Assembly (NCBI RefSeq): GCF_024509525.1
Contig: NZ_JAMWEM010000005.1
Span: 62,001-126,000, forward strand
Reading direction: 5' to 3'
Length of the DNA stretch: 64,000 nucleotides
Source of the DNA: Streptococcus suis
GTDB lineage: Bacteria; Bacillota; Bacilli; Lactobacillales; Streptococcaceae
Shown: positions 8,110 to 17,784 of the stretch, piece after piece
Position numbering within the stretch: position 1 is the stretch's first letter
Layout: the number at the start of each line of letters is the position of its first letter
Program-made: the position numbers and the translations under genes
The notes under the pieces: model-generated
Seen by the model: only the letters and a program-made list of their open reading frames with translations
Database searches by the model: none
What the model was told of the DNA's origin: nothing

Positions 8110-9261
8110 ATGGCAACATTTTATGTTCCAGCGGTCAACTTGATTGGTCGCGGTTGTGTCAATGAAATCGGTGGCTATGTCAAGGAATTGGGCTACAAGA
8201 AGGCTCTGCTTGTAACAGATGATTTTATCCGTACAAGTGATATTTTGCCTAAAGTGACTAAGCCACTCGATGAAGCAGGTGTGGATTATGTGGTCTTTAG
8301 CCAGGTGGAACCAAACCCAACCTGTAAAAATGTCTATGACGGACTGGCTGTATTGCAGGAAAACGACTGTGATTTCATCATCTCAGTCGGTGGTGGTTCG
8401 CCACAAGATGCGGCAAGCTGTATTTCCATTATGGCAACAAACGGTGGCAAACCGCAAGACTATGAAGGTCTTCATAAGTCTGAGAAAAAAGGGTTGCCAG
8501 TTGTAGCGATCAATACAACTGCAGGTACTTCAGCTGAAATCACTATTAACTATGTGATTACCGACGAAGACCGCAAGGTCAAAATGGTGATGGTGGACAA
8601 AAACAGTCTAGCTGTCATGTCTGTCAACGACCCTGAACTGATGTTGTCCAAGCCGGCAGCTCTGACTGCGGCAACAGGTATGGATGCCTTAACTCATGCC
8701 ATCGAAGCCTTGGTAACCCCAGGTGCCTACGGTGTGACTAAGAAACTATCTATGGGTGCCATTGAGTTAATTAAAGAATACCTACCTCGTGCGGTTGAAA
8801 ATGGTCAGGATATCGAAGCGCGTGAGGCTATGGTTCATGCTATTTTCCTGGGTGGTATGAGTTTCAATAATGCTGGTCTGGGCTATGTTCACTCTATGGC
8901 TCACCAGTTGGGTGCAGTTTATAATCTACCACATGGTGTCTGCTGTGCCATGATTTTGCCAATCATTGAACGGGAAAATGCCAAACGTGTACCAGCAGCA
9001 TTCCGTGATGTCGCAAAAGCCTTGGGACTTGATATTGCAGGCAAGTCTGATGAGGAGTGCGCAGACTACGCCATCGCACAAATTGAAGAATTGTCTGCTA
9101 GAGTTGGTATTCCGAAGAAATTAACAGAGCTGGACATCAAAGAAGAAGACTTCGACTTTGAATACCTCTCCAAGAACGCCTTGATTGATGCCTGTGCACC
9201 AGGCAATCCATTCATGCCAACCTTGGAAGAAACCATTGCTTTCTATAAAGAATTGTTTTAA
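8110..9261 (+). CDS. Iron-containing alcohol dehydrogenase (1,3-propanediol/lactaldehyde type)
   Basis: A 383-residue group III NAD(P)-dependent alcohol dehydrogenase. Seen: the cofactor loop SVGGGSPQDAA (about 92-102) and iron ligands Asp192 and His196 (GMDALTHAIEA), His261 (GYVHSMAH) and His275 (LPHGVCC). The domain layout is complete. AAGGAGG is 6 nt before ATG 8110, preferred over the upstream TTG at 8104. Monocistronic with its own terminator. It most resembles the stand-alone Fe-ADHs called 1,3-propanediol dehydrogenase, lactaldehyde reductase or butanol dehydrogenase; sequence alone does not fix the substrate. Likely reduces aldehydes during fermentation. Confidence 0.92.
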   Translation: MATFYVPAVNLIGRGCVNEIGGYVKELGYKKALLVTDDFIRTSDILPKVTKPLDEAGVDYVVFSQVEPNPTCKNVYDGLAVLQENDCDFIISVGGGSPQDAASCISIMATNGGKPQDYEGLHKSEKKGLPVVAINTTAGTSAEITINYVITDEDRKVKMVMVDKNSLAVMSVNDPELMLSKPAALTAATGMDALTHAIEALVTPGAYGVTKKLSMGAIELIKEYLPRAVENGQDIEAREAMVHAIFLGGMSFNNAGLGYVHSMAHQLGAVYNLPHGVCCAMILPIIERENAKRVPAAFRDVAKALGLDIAGKSDEECADYAIAQIEELSARVGIPKKLTELDIKEEDFDFEYLSKNALIDACAPGNPFMPTLEETIAFYKELF

Positions 9262-9286
9262 AATATTGTTCAACAATTGAATAATC

Positions 9287-9323
9287 AAAAAAACTAGCAG
9301 TTTAAATATTCTGCTAGTTTTAT
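9287..9323. terminator. Bidirectional terminator between the alcohol dehydrogenase and the deacetylase
   Basis: AAACTAGCAG (9291-9300) pairs perfectly with CTGCTAGTTT (9311-9320), with A-run and T-run on either side, so it can end both convergent transcripts. It overlaps the stop codon of the minus-strand gene. Confidence 0.8.
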
Positions 9324-10270
9324 TGTGCAATAGTTTGTAGAAGGACTTCAGGTGTGGTTGTTGGCAAGATGCGTACTCGATTGAGACTAAGTAACCCATT
9401 ACTAGCAGAAGCTAGCCCTTCGTTCGTGGTAACACCAAGTTTATAGCCAGAACTTTCTGCAATTGACAGGGTATCAGCAGAATAACGGCCAGCAGGATAG
9501 GCAACAGCCAATGTATTTTGATTGAGATTGGTATCTAGATAGGCTTTAGAATTTTGTAATTCAGTAGTTTGTGCTTCCACCGTGCTATATTCTAAGTCTG
9601 GGTGAGTGACGGTGTGTCCTTGGAAAGACATACCGTTGGACTGCATTTCTTTTAGTTGCTCAAGGGTCAAATGACCGGCTGTACCATTTTCGGTCCGTCC
9701 TGTAATGACGTTATTGGTGGCTTTCATGTTGTATTTTTTCAGGATAGGGTATGCGATATCATAGAAGTCCCAAAGGCTGTCATCAAAGGTCAGCCAGACA
9801 ACTTTTTTACCAGCTGGTAAGACATTTTCTGTTAGAACCTTATAGGCCTCTTCAGGAGTTAGCGTGTAGTATCCTGCATTTTGAAGGGCTTGTAGTTGAC
9901 TTTCAAATGTCGTCGGATCAACGATTAAGTTAGCATTGGCGCTTTCTTCTGGTGCCATGACATGAATAGCGTGATACATGAGAATTGGAACTTTGACAGG
10001 CTCTGCTTGTTTCTCCCAAGCAATCTCAGTGCTCGTTTCACTTGTGCTGTTGCTTGTTTCAGTAGTCGAGCTAGTACTTACAGAAGAAGACGTTTGGCTA
10101 CTGGTGATATTTGTTGCTTGTTTTTCTTTCCCTATAAGGTTGGCACGATTAATGTAGAGAAAGCAAGCTAGACAAATAGCTAAAATACTGAGCAATACAC
10201 CAACAACTCTTACAAAACTTTTCTTTTTTTGTCGTTGTCTACGACCATGTTTTGAACGTCTGGATTTCAT
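9320..10270 (-). CDS. Membrane-anchored polysaccharide deacetylase (NodB fold)
   Basis: A 316-residue surface protein. A very basic N-terminus (KSRRSKHGRRQRQKKK) precedes one membrane helix (about 19-40), then a Ser/Thr-rich linker and a NodB domain. Motifs in order: PILMYHAIH, LTFDDSLWDFY (metal-binding/catalytic Asp pair), FQGHTVTHPDL (two His ligands) and AVAYPAGRYS. The fold deacetylates N-acetyl sugars in peptidoglycan or exopolysaccharide; the target here is unknown. Start chosen at the ATG 10 codons into the longest frame because AAAGGAGG precedes it. Transcribed divergently from hom with closely packed promoters. Confidence 0.88.
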   Translation of the reverse strand: MKSRRSKHGRRQRQKKKSFVRVVGVLLSILAICLACFLYINRANLIGKEKQATNITSSQTSSSVSTSSTTETSNSTSETSTEIAWEKQAEPVKVPILMYHAIHVMAPEESANANLIVDPTTFESQLQALQNAGYYTLTPEEAYKVLTENVLPAGKKVVWLTFDDSLWDFYDIAYPILKKYNMKATNNVITGRTENGTAGHLTLEQLKEMQSNGMSFQGHTVTHPDLEYSTVEAQTTELQNSKAYLDTNLNQNTLAVAYPAGRYSADTLSIAESSGYKLGVTTNEGLASASNGLLSLNRVRILPTTTPEVLLQTIAQ

Positions 10271-10298
10271 TTTTGCCTCCTTTAAAATTACTACACCC

Positions 10299-10334
10299 AT
10301 TATAGCAGAATTTTCTAAAAATTTGTGCTATAAT
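10299..10334. promoter_or_regulatory. Overlapping divergent promoters of the deacetylase gene and hom
   Basis: Two extended -10 boxes TGCTATAAT point away from each other: minus-strand TATAAT at 10299-10304 (deacetylase) and plus-strand TATAAT at 10329-10334 (hom). With only 24 bp between them, each -35 region overlaps the other promoter, so the two may compete for polymerase. Confidence 0.65.
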
Positions 10335-10361
10335 AGTGAAAATATATTTTAAGGAGTTTCT

Positions 10362-11648
10362 ATGTCAGTCAAGATTGCATTGTTAGGTTTTGGTACAGTT
10401 GCTAGCGGTGTTCCATTTTTACTAAGTGAAAATAAGGAAAAAATTGTTCAAGCTGCGAAGGAAGAAATTGAAGTTGCAAAGATTTTAGTTAAAGATAATG
10501 TTGAGAAGGAGCGTTTATTAGCTGCAGGTCATGATTATACATTTGTAACAAATGTAGACGATATTTTAGAAGATGATGAAATTCAAATTGTCGTTGAACT
10601 TATGGGGCGTATCGAGCCTGCTAAGACCTTTATTACACGTGCTCTTGAAGTTGGCAAGCACGTTGTAACTGCTAATAAAGACTTGCTTGCTGTCCATGGT
10701 AGTGAACTCCGTTCCATTGCAGAGCAACACGGGGTTGCCCTTTATTATGAAGCTGCTGTTGCCGGTGGTATTCCAATCCTGCGGACCTTGGCAAATTCTT
10801 TGACCTCTGATAAAGTAACACGTGTCTTAGGTGTCCTGAACGGAACTTCCAACTTCATGATGACCAAAATGGTCGATGAGGGCTGGACTTACGATGAGGC
10901 TTTGAAGACTGCACAAGAATTAGGTTATGCAGAGTCCGACCCCACCAACGATGTTGAAGGAATTGACGCAGCTTACAAGGCTGTTATTCTTAGCCAATTT
11001 GCTTTCGGTATGACCATTGACTTTGACCAGGTTGGTCATAAGGGAATCTCTGGAATCACGCCAGAGGATGTAGCGGTGGCTCAAGAACTTGGCTACGTTA
11101 TCAAACTCGTGGGAGATATCCAAGAAACCACCTCTGGTATTGCCGCCGAAGTATCACCAACCTTCTTGCCAAAATCTCACCCACTGGCTAGTGTCAATGG
11201 AGTTATGAATGCGGTCTTTGTCCAATCTATCGGGATTGGGGAGTCCATGTACTACGGTCCAGGTGCGGGACAAAAACCAACCGCAACAAGTGTCATGGCC
11301 GATATTTTGCGAATCGTTCGCCGTCTGAACGACAAGACTATCGGCAAGGCCTTCAATGAATATAGTCGTCCACTTCAACTAGCTAATCCAGAAGATGTCA
11401 AGAGCGAATATTACTTCTCGATTCAGGCACCAGACAAGACCGGAACTCTCTTGAGACTGGCAGAAACTTTCAATGCAGAAGCGATTTCCTTCAAGCAAAT
11501 CTTACAACAAAATGCTGATGGCAATCAGGCCCATGTGGTCATTGTGACCCACAGCATGAGCAAGACCCAGCTGGAAAATGTAACTGCTAAGTTAGAAGCA
11601 GCAGCTGATTTCACTGTGAAAAATACCTTCAAGGTTTTGGGAGAATAG
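10362..11648 (+). CDS. hom: Homoserine dehydrogenase
   Basis: Reduces aspartate semialdehyde to homoserine, feeding threonine and methionine. The 428-residue protein has the NAD(P) loop GFGTVASGV (9-17), the catalytic-domain signature region VLNGTSNFM...[23 protein letters not shown], and a C-terminal ACT domain from about 353 ([21 protein letters not shown]), the usual site of threonine feedback. AAGGAG lies 7 nt before the ATG. thrB starts 1 nt after the stop, so the pair is an operon. Confidence 0.96.
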   Translation: MSVKIALLGFGTVASGVPFLLSENKEKIVQAAKEEIEVAKILVKDNVEKERLLAAGHDYTFVTNVDDILEDDEIQIVVELMGRIEPAKTFITRALEVGKHVVTANKDLLAVHGSELRSIAEQHGVALYYEAAVAGGIPILRTLANSLTSDKVTRVLGVLNGTSNFMMTKMVDEGWTYDEALKTAQELGYAESDPTNDVEGIDAAYKAVILSQFAFGMTIDFDQVGHKGISGITPEDVAVAQELGYVIKLVGDIQETTSGIAAEVSPTFLPKSHPLASVNGVMNAVFVQSIGIGESMYYGPGAGQKPTATSVMADILRIVRRLNDKTIGKAFNEYSRPLQLANPEDVKSEYYFSIQAPDKTGTLLRLAETFNAEAISFKQILQQNADGNQAHVVIVTHSMSKTQLENVTAKLEAAADFTVKNTFKVLGE

Positions 11649-11649
11649 T

Positions 11650-12513
11650 ATGAGAATTTCCGTACCAGCAACCAGTGCCAATATCGGTCCAGGTTTCGAC
11701 TCCGTCGGCGTGGCCCTGTCCAAGTACCTTGTGATTGATGTTCTGGAAAAGACAGATGAATGGATTGTCGAACATGATTTGGAGTATGTGCCAACAGACA
11801 AGCACAATTTATTGATTAAAACTGCCTTGAAGTTGGCTCCAAACTTGCAGGCTCACCGTGTTAAGATGACCAGTGATGTGCCTTTGGCACGTGGTTTGGG
11901 CTCATCGAGTTCAGTGATCGTTGCAGGAATCGAGCTGGCCAATCAACTTGGCAATCTAGAATTGACTGCCGATGAAAAGTTGGCTTTTGCGACTGAAGTC
12001 GAGGGGCATCCAGATAATGTTGCACCAGCTATTTTCGGAAATCTAGTCATTTCCAGCTATGTCAACAAGAAAGTGGAAGCTGTTGTCACAGAATTTCCGT
12101 CGGCAAGCTTTATCGCCTTTATTCCTAATTATCCTCTCCGAACCAGCGAGAGCCGTGGCGTCTTGCCTAGTCAGCTGTCTGCTAAAAAAGCCGTTGCGGC
12201 CAGTAGTATTGCCAATGTGGCCATTGCAGGTTTGTTGACAGGGGATTTGGAAAAAGCGGGGCAGGCAATCGAGTCGGATATGTTCCATGAGCCCTTCCGT
12301 CAAAAACTTGTGCAGGAATTTTACCCAATCAAGCAAATCGGTCGCCAATTAGGTGCCTATGCCACCTATCTATCCGGTGCAGGACCAACGGTCATGGTCC
12401 TAGCCAGCAAGGACAAGGAAGCTAGCCTGGTAGAAGCTATCGAAGCTCTGCAGCTAGACGGAACAGTCCATGTATTGCAGGTTGATACAGAAGGGATTCG
12501 AGTAAAATATTAA
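11650..12513 (+). CDS. thrB: Homoserine kinase
   Basis: Phosphorylates homoserine for threonine synthesis. A 287-residue GHMP kinase with [12 protein letters not shown] (6-17), the ATP loop [16 protein letters not shown] (78-93) and the C-terminal GAGPTVM motif. Its ATG follows the hom stop after one base, and GGGAGAATAG within the end of hom supplies the ribosome site. No thrC appears in this window. Confidence 0.96.
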   Translation: MRISVPATSANIGPGFDSVGVALSKYLVIDVLEKTDEWIVEHDLEYVPTDKHNLLIKTALKLAPNLQAHRVKMTSDVPLARGLGSSSSVIVAGIELANQLGNLELTADEKLAFATEVEGHPDNVAPAIFGNLVISSYVNKKVEAVVTEFPSASFIAFIPNYPLRTSESRGVLPSQLSAKKAVAASSIANVAIAGLLTGDLEKAGQAIESDMFHEPFRQKLVQEFYPIKQIGRQLGAYATYLSGAGPTVMVLASKDKEASLVEAIEALQLDGTVHVLQVDTEGIRVKY

Positions 12514-12522
12514 GTTGTTTAA

Positions 12523-12558
12523 TGGAATCAGAGAAATCAAATCTGGTTTCATTTTTTT
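12523..12558 (+). terminator. Terminator of hom-thrB
   Basis: TGGAATCAG (12523-12531) pairs with CTGGTTTCA (12543-12551) including G-U pairs, followed by seven T. Confidence 0.7.
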
Positions 12559-12582
12559 ATCGTGTTCTGTCCATTTTTTTGG

Positions 12583-12588
12583 TATAAT
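12583..12588 (+). promoter_or_regulatory. -10 element of murB-potABCD
   Basis: TATAAT with a preceding TTGG; the -35 region (TGTTCT near 12563) is weak. It places the transcript start near 12595, 30 nt before murB. Confidence 0.55.
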
Positions 12589-12624
12589 GTAAACTGTATT
12601 TTTATAAATAAAAGCGAGAAGATT

Positions 12625-13533
12625 ATGAAAGATAGAATTAGGAAAGACTTAGTTGGAATCGATATTCGGTTTGATGAGCCTTTAAAAAATTATACATATA
12701 CAAAAGTCGGTGGAGCGGTGGATTATCTGGCCTTCCCACGTAACCGTTATGAGATTGTCAAGATTGTCGAGTTTGCCAATCGGGAAAATCTTCCTTGGAT
12801 GGTTTTGGGAAATTCGAGCAATATTATCGTCCGTGACGGTGGTATTCGTGGATTTGTAATCCGCATGGACAAGCTCAATTCCGTTACTGTTTCCGGTTAT
12901 ACTATTGAAGCAGAAGCAGGGGCTAATCTGATTGAAACCACTAAAGTAGCTCTCTTCCATTCCCTGTCAGGTTTTGAATTTGCCTGCGGTATTCCAGGAA
13001 GTGTGGGCGGAGCGGTCTACATGAATGCGGGTGCCTATGGTGGCGAGATTGCTCATATCCTCGTGTCTGCTCAGGTATTGACTCCAGCAGGTTATGTGGA
13101 GACGATTGACGGTCGGGACCTGCGTTTTGGCTACCGTTCGTCTATTTTACAGGAGAATGGCGCTATTGTCCTTTCTGCTAAGTTTGCCTTAAAGCCTGGC
13201 AATCATACGGTTATCAAGCAGGAAATGGACCGCTTGACGCACTTGCGTGAACTCAAGCAACCCTTGGAACTGCCTTCCTGTGGCTCTGTGTTTAAGCGTC
13301 CCCTGGGACATTTTGCAGGCCAACTCATCATGGAAGCAGGCTTGAAAGGTCACCGCATCGGTGGGGTTGAAGTGTCTGAAAAACACGCAGGTTTTATGGT
13401 CAATGTGGCTGACGGAACAGCTAAAGATTATGAAGACCTGATTGCCCACGTTATTGAAGTTGTAAAAAACTCTTCAGGGATTACTCTGGAGAGGGAGGTT
13501 CGCATTATCGGACAAGTTTCCGATACACTCTAG
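12625..13533 (+). CDS. murB: UDP-N-acetylenolpyruvoylglucosamine reductase
   Basis: FAD enzyme completing UDP-N-acetylmuramate for peptidoglycan. The 302-residue protein shows [13 protein letters not shown] (26-38), [13 protein letters not shown] (61-73), the FAD loop [20 protein letters not shown] (122-141), [18 protein letters not shown] and [26 protein letters not shown] 12625 was chosen as the conserved start; an upstream in-frame extension of 21 codons overlaps the promoter and looks non-coding. Followed 40 nt later by potA, an arrangement typical of streptococci. Confidence 0.95.
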   Translation: MKDRIRKDLVGIDIRFDEPLKNYTYTKVGGAVDYLAFPRNRYEIVKIVEFANRENLPWMVLGNSSNIIVRDGGIRGFVIRMDKLNSVTVSGYTIEAEAGANLIETTKVALFHSLSGFEFACGIPGSVGGAVYMNAGAYGGEIAHILVSAQVLTPAGYVETIDGRDLRFGYRSSILQENGAIVLSAKFALKPGNHTVIKQEMDRLTHLRELKQPLELPSCGSVFKRPLGHFAGQLIMEAGLKGHRIGGVEVSEKHAGFMVNVADGTAKDYEDLIAHVIEVVKNSSGITLEREVRIIGQVSDTL

Positions 13534-13573
13534 CCTACGGGCTCTTGTCGCAAAAAGAAGGAATTTATGAGAA

Positions 13574-14728
13574 TTGAAAAAGCCAATTATTGAATTTAAA
13601 GATGTTTCCAAAGTATTTGAAGACAATGGGACTACTGTCTTGAAGAATATCAACTTTGAACTGGAAGAAGGGAAGTTTTATACCCTTCTAGGTGCTTCTG
13701 GATCTGGAAAATCAACGATTTTGAATATTATTGCAGGTCTTTTAGATGCTACATCAGGTGATATTTACTTGGATGGTCAGCGTATCAATGATGTGCCGAC
13801 TAATAAACGGGATGTTCATACCGTTTTTCAATCATATGCCCTTTTCCCGCATATGACCGTCTTTGAAAATGTGGCTTTTCCACTAAAATTACGAAAAATT
13901 GACAAGGCTGAGATTGAACGCCGTGTCACAGATGCCTTGCAAATGGTGCGTTTGTCCGGCTACGAAAATCGTGCCATTCAAAAACTATCTGGCGGTCAAC
14001 GCCAACGGGTTGCCATTGCTCGTGCCATTATCAATCAACCTCGTGTGGTCTTGCTGGATGAGCCACTTTCTGCCCTGGATTTGAAATTGCGGACAGAGAT
14101 GCAGTATGAGCTCCGTGAATTGCAGCAGCGGTTGGGGATTACCTTTGTCTTTGTTACCCATGACCAAGAAGAAGCTCTTGCCATGAGTGACTGGATTTTT
14201 GTCATGAATGAAGGCGAGATTGTGCAGTCAGGAACGCCTGTGGATATCTATGACGAGCCAATCAACCACTTTGTTGCCACCTTTATCGGCGAGTCCAACA
14301 TTTTGTCAGGTCGTATGATTGAAGACTACTTGGTGGAGTTTAACGGCAAACGCTTTGAGGCGGTGGACGGCGGCATGCGTCCAAATGAAGAAGTCGAAGT
14401 GGTTATTCGTCCAGAGGACTTACAAATTACCCTGCCAGAAGAAGGCAAGTTGCAGGTAAAAGTGGATACCCAGCTCTTCCGCGGTGTTCACTACGAAATC
14501 ATCGCCTACGACGACTTGGGCAATGAGTGGATGATTCACTCGACCCGCAAGGCCATTGTTGGTGAGGTAATCGGGCTAGACTTTGAGCCTGAAGATATCC
14601 ATATCATGCGCCTCAATGAAACGGAAGAAGAGTTTGATGCCCGTATCGAAGAATACGTGGAGGTAGAAGAAGTCGAAGACGGCTTGATCAATGCTATCGA
14701 GGAGGAACGCAATGAAGAAAACCTCTAG
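13574..14728 (+). CDS. potA: Spermidine/putrescine ABC transporter, ATP-binding protein
   Basis: ATPase of the polyamine importer. 384 residues: Walker [10 protein letters not shown] (40-48), Q-loop [12 protein letters not shown], signature [14 protein letters not shown], Walker [13 protein letters not shown], switch FVTHDQEEA, then a C-terminal TOBE region ([11 protein letters not shown]). The conserved N-terminus [11 protein letters not shown] is reached only with TTG at 13574; the nearby ATG at 13567 is in another frame and stops after 8 codons. The start is therefore probably TTG, with AAGGAA about 11 nt upstream. It overlaps potB by 17 nt. Confidence 0.93.
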   Translation: MKKPIIEFKDVSKVFEDNGTTVLKNINFELEEGKFYTLLGASGSGKSTILNIIAGLLDATSGDIYLDGQRINDVPTNKRDVHTVFQSYALFPHMTVFENVAFPLKLRKIDKAEIERRVTDALQMVRLSGYENRAIQKLSGGQRQRVAIARAIINQPRVVLLDEPLSALDLKLRTEMQYELRELQQRLGITFVFVTHDQEEALAMSDWIFVMNEGEIVQSGTPVDIYDEPINHFVATFIGESNILSGRMIEDYLVEFNGKRFEAVDGGMRPNEEVEVVIRPEDLQITLPEEGKLQVKVDTQLFRGVHYEIIAYDDLGNEWMIHSTRKAIVGEVIGLDFEPEDIHIMRLNETEEEFDARIEEYVEVEEVEDGLINAIEEERNEENL

Positions 14729-15515
14729 GCTTTTTGCGATTCCCTACGCTCTCTGGGTCTTCCTCTTTGTCTTGGCACCTGTCGCTCTGATTATCTACAA
14801 GTCTTTCTTTGATATCGACGGCAATGCGACACTAGCTAACTACCAAAGCTACTTTAACTCGCCTAATATGACCTACTTGAAGATGAGTTTTAACTCTATC
14901 TTCTATGCAGGAATTATTACCTTTGTGACCCTGCTGATCAGCTATCCGACAGCCTATTTTCTAACCCAGCTTAAGCATAAGCAACTGTGGCTCATGCTGA
15001 TTATCTTGCCGACTTGGGTCAACCTCCTCTTGAAAGCCTATGCCTTTATCGGTATTTTTGGTCAACATGGTTCTATTAACCAATTTCTTGAGTTTATTGG
15101 TCTAGGTGCCCAGCAGATTCTCTTTACAGACTTTTCCTTCATTGCAGTAGCGGCTTATATTGAAATTCCCTTCATGATTTTGCCGATTTTCAATGCTCTG
15201 GATGACCTGGATTCCAATCTGATCAATGCCAGTCGAGATTTGGGAGCTACTCCTTGGCAGACCTTTACAAAAGTTATTTTTCCTCTGTCCATGAACGGCG
15301 TGCGTTCAGGTGTTCAGGCGGTCTTCATTCCCAGTCTGAGCCTCTTTATGTTGACCCGTTTGATTGGCGGTAACCGAGTGATAACCTTGGGTACAGCAAT
15401 CGAACAACATTTCCTGACCACACAAAACCAGGGAATGGGTTCAACCGTCGGTGTGGTCTTGATTTTGGCCATGCTCTTGATTATGTGGCTAACGAAAGAG
15501 AGGAAGAAAAAATGA
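14712..15515 (+). CDS. potB: Spermidine/putrescine ABC transporter, permease PotB
   Basis: Membrane subunit of the polyamine importer, 267 residues, six predicted helices. The EAA coupling loop reads [23 protein letters not shown]. The start is ATG 14712 with GAGGAGG 7 nt before it, inside the end of potA; an upstream in-frame start is less well placed. It overlaps potC by 4 nt (ATGA), so translation is coupled. Confidence 0.93.
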   Translation: MKKTSRLFAIPYALWVFLFVLAPVALIIYKSFFDIDGNATLANYQSYFNSPNMTYLKMSFNSIFYAGIITFVTLLISYPTAYFLTQLKHKQLWLMLIILPTWVNLLLKAYAFIGIFGQHGSINQFLEFIGLGAQQILFTDFSFIAVAAYIEIPFMILPIFNALDDLDSNLINASRDLGATPWQTFTKVIFPLSMNGVRSGVQAVFIPSLSLFMLTRLIGGNRVITLGTAIEQHFLTTQNQGMGSTVGVVLILAMLLIMWLTKERKKK

Positions 15516-16282
15516 AAAAATTTGCAAAGATTTACCTAACGGTTGCCTTCCTCATCTTGTATTTGCCGATTTTCTATCTGGTGTTCTATGCCTTCAACGA
15601 AGGTGGAGATATGAATAACTTTACGGGCTTTACCTTGGATTATTTTAGTTCTATGCTAGGTGATAGCCGTTTGATGCTGATTCTTTCTCAAACCTTCTTA
15701 CTAGCCTTTCTCAGTTCCTTGATTGCAACAATTATCGGGACTTTTGGGGCTATTTATATCTACCAAGCTCGTCCGCGTTTCCAGAACGCTCTGCTTTCCA
15801 TTAACAATATTCTCATGGTGGCACCGGATGTCATGATTGGGGCAAGTTTCCTCATTTTATTTACCATGATTGGTTTCCAGTTGGGCTTTGTTTCAGTCCT
15901 TCTTAGTCACGTGGCCTTCTCCATTCCTATTGTGGTTCTCATGGTCTTGCCACGCTTGAAGGAAATGAATGATGACATGGTGTCAGCGGCCTACGACTTG
16001 GGGGCAACCCAGTTCCAGATGCTGCGGGAAATTATGCTTCCTTATCTGACGCCAGCCATCATTGCAGGTTATTTCATGGCTTTCACCTACTCACTAGATG
16101 ACTTTGCTGTGACCTTCTTTGTCACAGGAAATGGCTATTCTAACCTTTCCGTTGAGATTTACTCACGGGCTCGTCAGGGAATTTCCTTGGAGATCAATGC
16201 TTTGTCAACTCTTGTCTTCCTCTTTTCAATCTTGTTAGTGGTGGGCTATTACTTTATCTCACGTGAAAAGGAGGCTGAATAA
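15512..16282 (+). CDS. potC: Spermidine/putrescine ABC transporter, permease PotC
   Basis: Second membrane subunit, 256 residues, with a clear EAA loop (SAAYDLGATQFQMLREIMLPYL) and the PotC-type segment TYSLDDFAVTFFVTGNG. The ATG overlaps the potB stop as ATGA, with GAGAGGAAG upstream. potD starts on the last base of its stop codon. Confidence 0.93.
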   Translation: MKKFAKIYLTVAFLILYLPIFYLVFYAFNEGGDMNNFTGFTLDYFSSMLGDSRLMLILSQTFLLAFLSSLIATIIGTFGAIYIYQARPRFQNALLSINNILMVAPDVMIGASFLILFTMIGFQLGFVSVLLSHVAFSIPIVVLMVLPRLKEMNDDMVSAAYDLGATQFQMLREIMLPYLTPAIIAGYFMAFTYSLDDFAVTFFVTGNGYSNLSVEIYSRARQGISLEINALSTLVFLFSILLVVGYYFISREKEAE

Positions 16283-17352
16283 TGAAGCGACTTTATTCAT
16301 TTCTGTCAGGAGTAGTGGTGATTATCCTTGCTCTCTGGGCAGTCAACAAGAATTTGGAAGAACAATCTACCCAAGGAACGACCGATAAACTGGTTATTTA
16401 CAACTGGGGAGATTATATCGATCCGGAATTGATTGAAGAATTTACAGCTGAAACAGGCATTCAGATTGATTACCAGACCTTTGATTCTAACGAAGCCATG
16501 TACACCAAAATCAAGCAGGGTGGAACAACCTACGATTTGGCGGTACCGTCGGAGTACATGATTTCCAAAATGATTGAGGAAGACATGCTGGTCAAGCTAG
16601 ACAAGTCTAAATTGGAAGGTCTGGATAATATCGATCCACAGTTTATGGGACTCAGCTTTGATGAGAATAATGACTACTCTGTCCCTTACTTCTGGGGTAC
16701 CTTGGGGATTGTCTATAATGTAACGATGGTCCAAAATCCTCCCAAAGAGTGGGAAGACCTCTGGTCGGAAGAGTACCGTGATAAAATCATGTTGATTGAT
16801 GGTGTTCGGGAAGTCATGGGCTTTGGTTTGCAGTCTTTAGGATATAGTCTTAATTCAAAAAATCCAGCAGAGCTGGAAGAGGCAGCCAACCATCTTTACA
16901 ATCTGACACCGAATGTCAAGGCTATTGTCGCAGATGAAATCAAGGGCTATATGATTCAAGATGCGGCAGCAATTGCGGTCAGCTTCTCAGGAGAGGCCAG
17001 TGAGATGTTGGATGGAAATGAAAATCTTCGCTATGTCGTACCGTCCAAGGGTTCGAACCTCTGGTTTGACAACATGGTCATTCCAAAGACAGCTAAGAAT
17101 ATCGATGGTGCCCATGCTTTTATTTCCTTTATGCTTCGTCCAGAAAATGCCTATCGCAATGCGGAATACGTTGGCTACTCAACGCCGATTCCAGAAGCCA
17201 AGGCTATGTTGGATGAAGAAACGCAGAACGATGAAGCCTTCTATCCATCAGAAGAAACTATGAAAAACATGGAAGTCTATGATAATCTGGGAGTCAAACT
17301 TCTTGGAACTTACAATGATTTATTCCTACAATTTAAGATGTATCGGAAATAA
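16282..17352 (+). CDS. potD: Spermidine/putrescine-binding protein PotD
   Basis: Extracellular polyamine-binding subunit, 356 residues. An N-terminal hydrophobic segment (about 4-21) has no lipobox cysteine, so the protein is secreted or stays anchored by an uncleaved helix. Binding-protein signatures: LVIYNWGDYIDPELI, FDSNEAMYTKIKQGGTTYDLAVPSEYM, YFWGTLGIVYN and GYSTPIPEA. The ATG shares a base with the potC stop. It ends the murB-potABCD operon; no clear terminator hairpin follows. Confidence 0.93.
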   Translation: MKRLYSFLSGVVVIILALWAVNKNLEEQSTQGTTDKLVIYNWGDYIDPELIEEFTAETGIQIDYQTFDSNEAMYTKIKQGGTTYDLAVPSEYMISKMIEEDMLVKLDKSKLEGLDNIDPQFMGLSFDENNDYSVPYFWGTLGIVYNVTMVQNPPKEWEDLWSEEYRDKIMLIDGVREVMGFGLQSLGYSLNSKNPAELEEAANHLYNLTPNVKAIVADEIKGYMIQDAAAIAVSFSGEASEMLDGNENLRYVVPSKGSNLWFDNMVIPKTAKNIDGAHAFISFMLRPENAYRNAEYVGYSTPIPEAKAMLDEETQNDEAFYPSEETMKNMEVYDNLGVKLLGTYNDLFLQFKMYRK

Positions 17353-17447
17353 AAACATACTAATCGAGATTTGAGATTCGAACTAGTCTTCGGACAAGAG
17401 GAACTCAAACCAATTTATTCATAAGGAAAGTTCTTAGGAAAAATTGT

Positions 17448-17520
17448 GCTGCCTCAAAAAGTTAGACAAATAATTAATGAAAGGATTTAGTTCTGTATTG
17501 AATGGGACTAAGTTCTTTTT
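17448..17520 (-). pseudogene. IS3-family transposase remnant (3' end only)
   Basis: The 390-nt gap between potD and add holds a scrap of an IS3-family (IS150-like) element on the minus strand. It translates as RIYVKQKELSPIQYRTKSFH-stop (stop at 17474), the classic transposase end LSPVQYRTKSF, and is followed by an inverted-repeat-like CAAAAAGTTAGAC (17454-17466). Upstream the frame is closed after two codons. The rest of 17353-17727 is AT-rich and shows no gene. Confidence 0.7.
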
Positions 17521-17727
17521 GTTTTACATAAATGCGTTCATGTCACTAATATATATGACACGTGCTAGACTCGCTATGTTGCTGTAGCTTATAGAGTTTG
17601 ACTTTATCTTCCTAATTTTATGTCATAGAAATAGTAGACAAAGTTAGATTTTTTCTGTCTCGCTTTCTGGGTGTGATTTAAGTACTTTTTCAATGCCCTG
17701 AAAAAATTAGCTTTACGATGAGATTAC

Positions 17728-17755
17728 TTGAAATTATTTTAAAAAATGGTAAGAT
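17728..17755 (+). promoter_or_regulatory. add promoter
   Basis: TTGAAA (17728-17733), 16-bp spacer, TAAGAT (17750-17755) with upstream TGG. Confidence 0.6.
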
Positions 17756-17784
17756 ATAAAACAATATACCTCAAGGAGATTTCT

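Noticed and set aside
17521..17727. Short minus-strand reading frame (LKKYLNHTQKARQKKS)
   Set aside because: No start, ribosome site or recognised family; probably chance in AT-rich DNA near the IS scrap.
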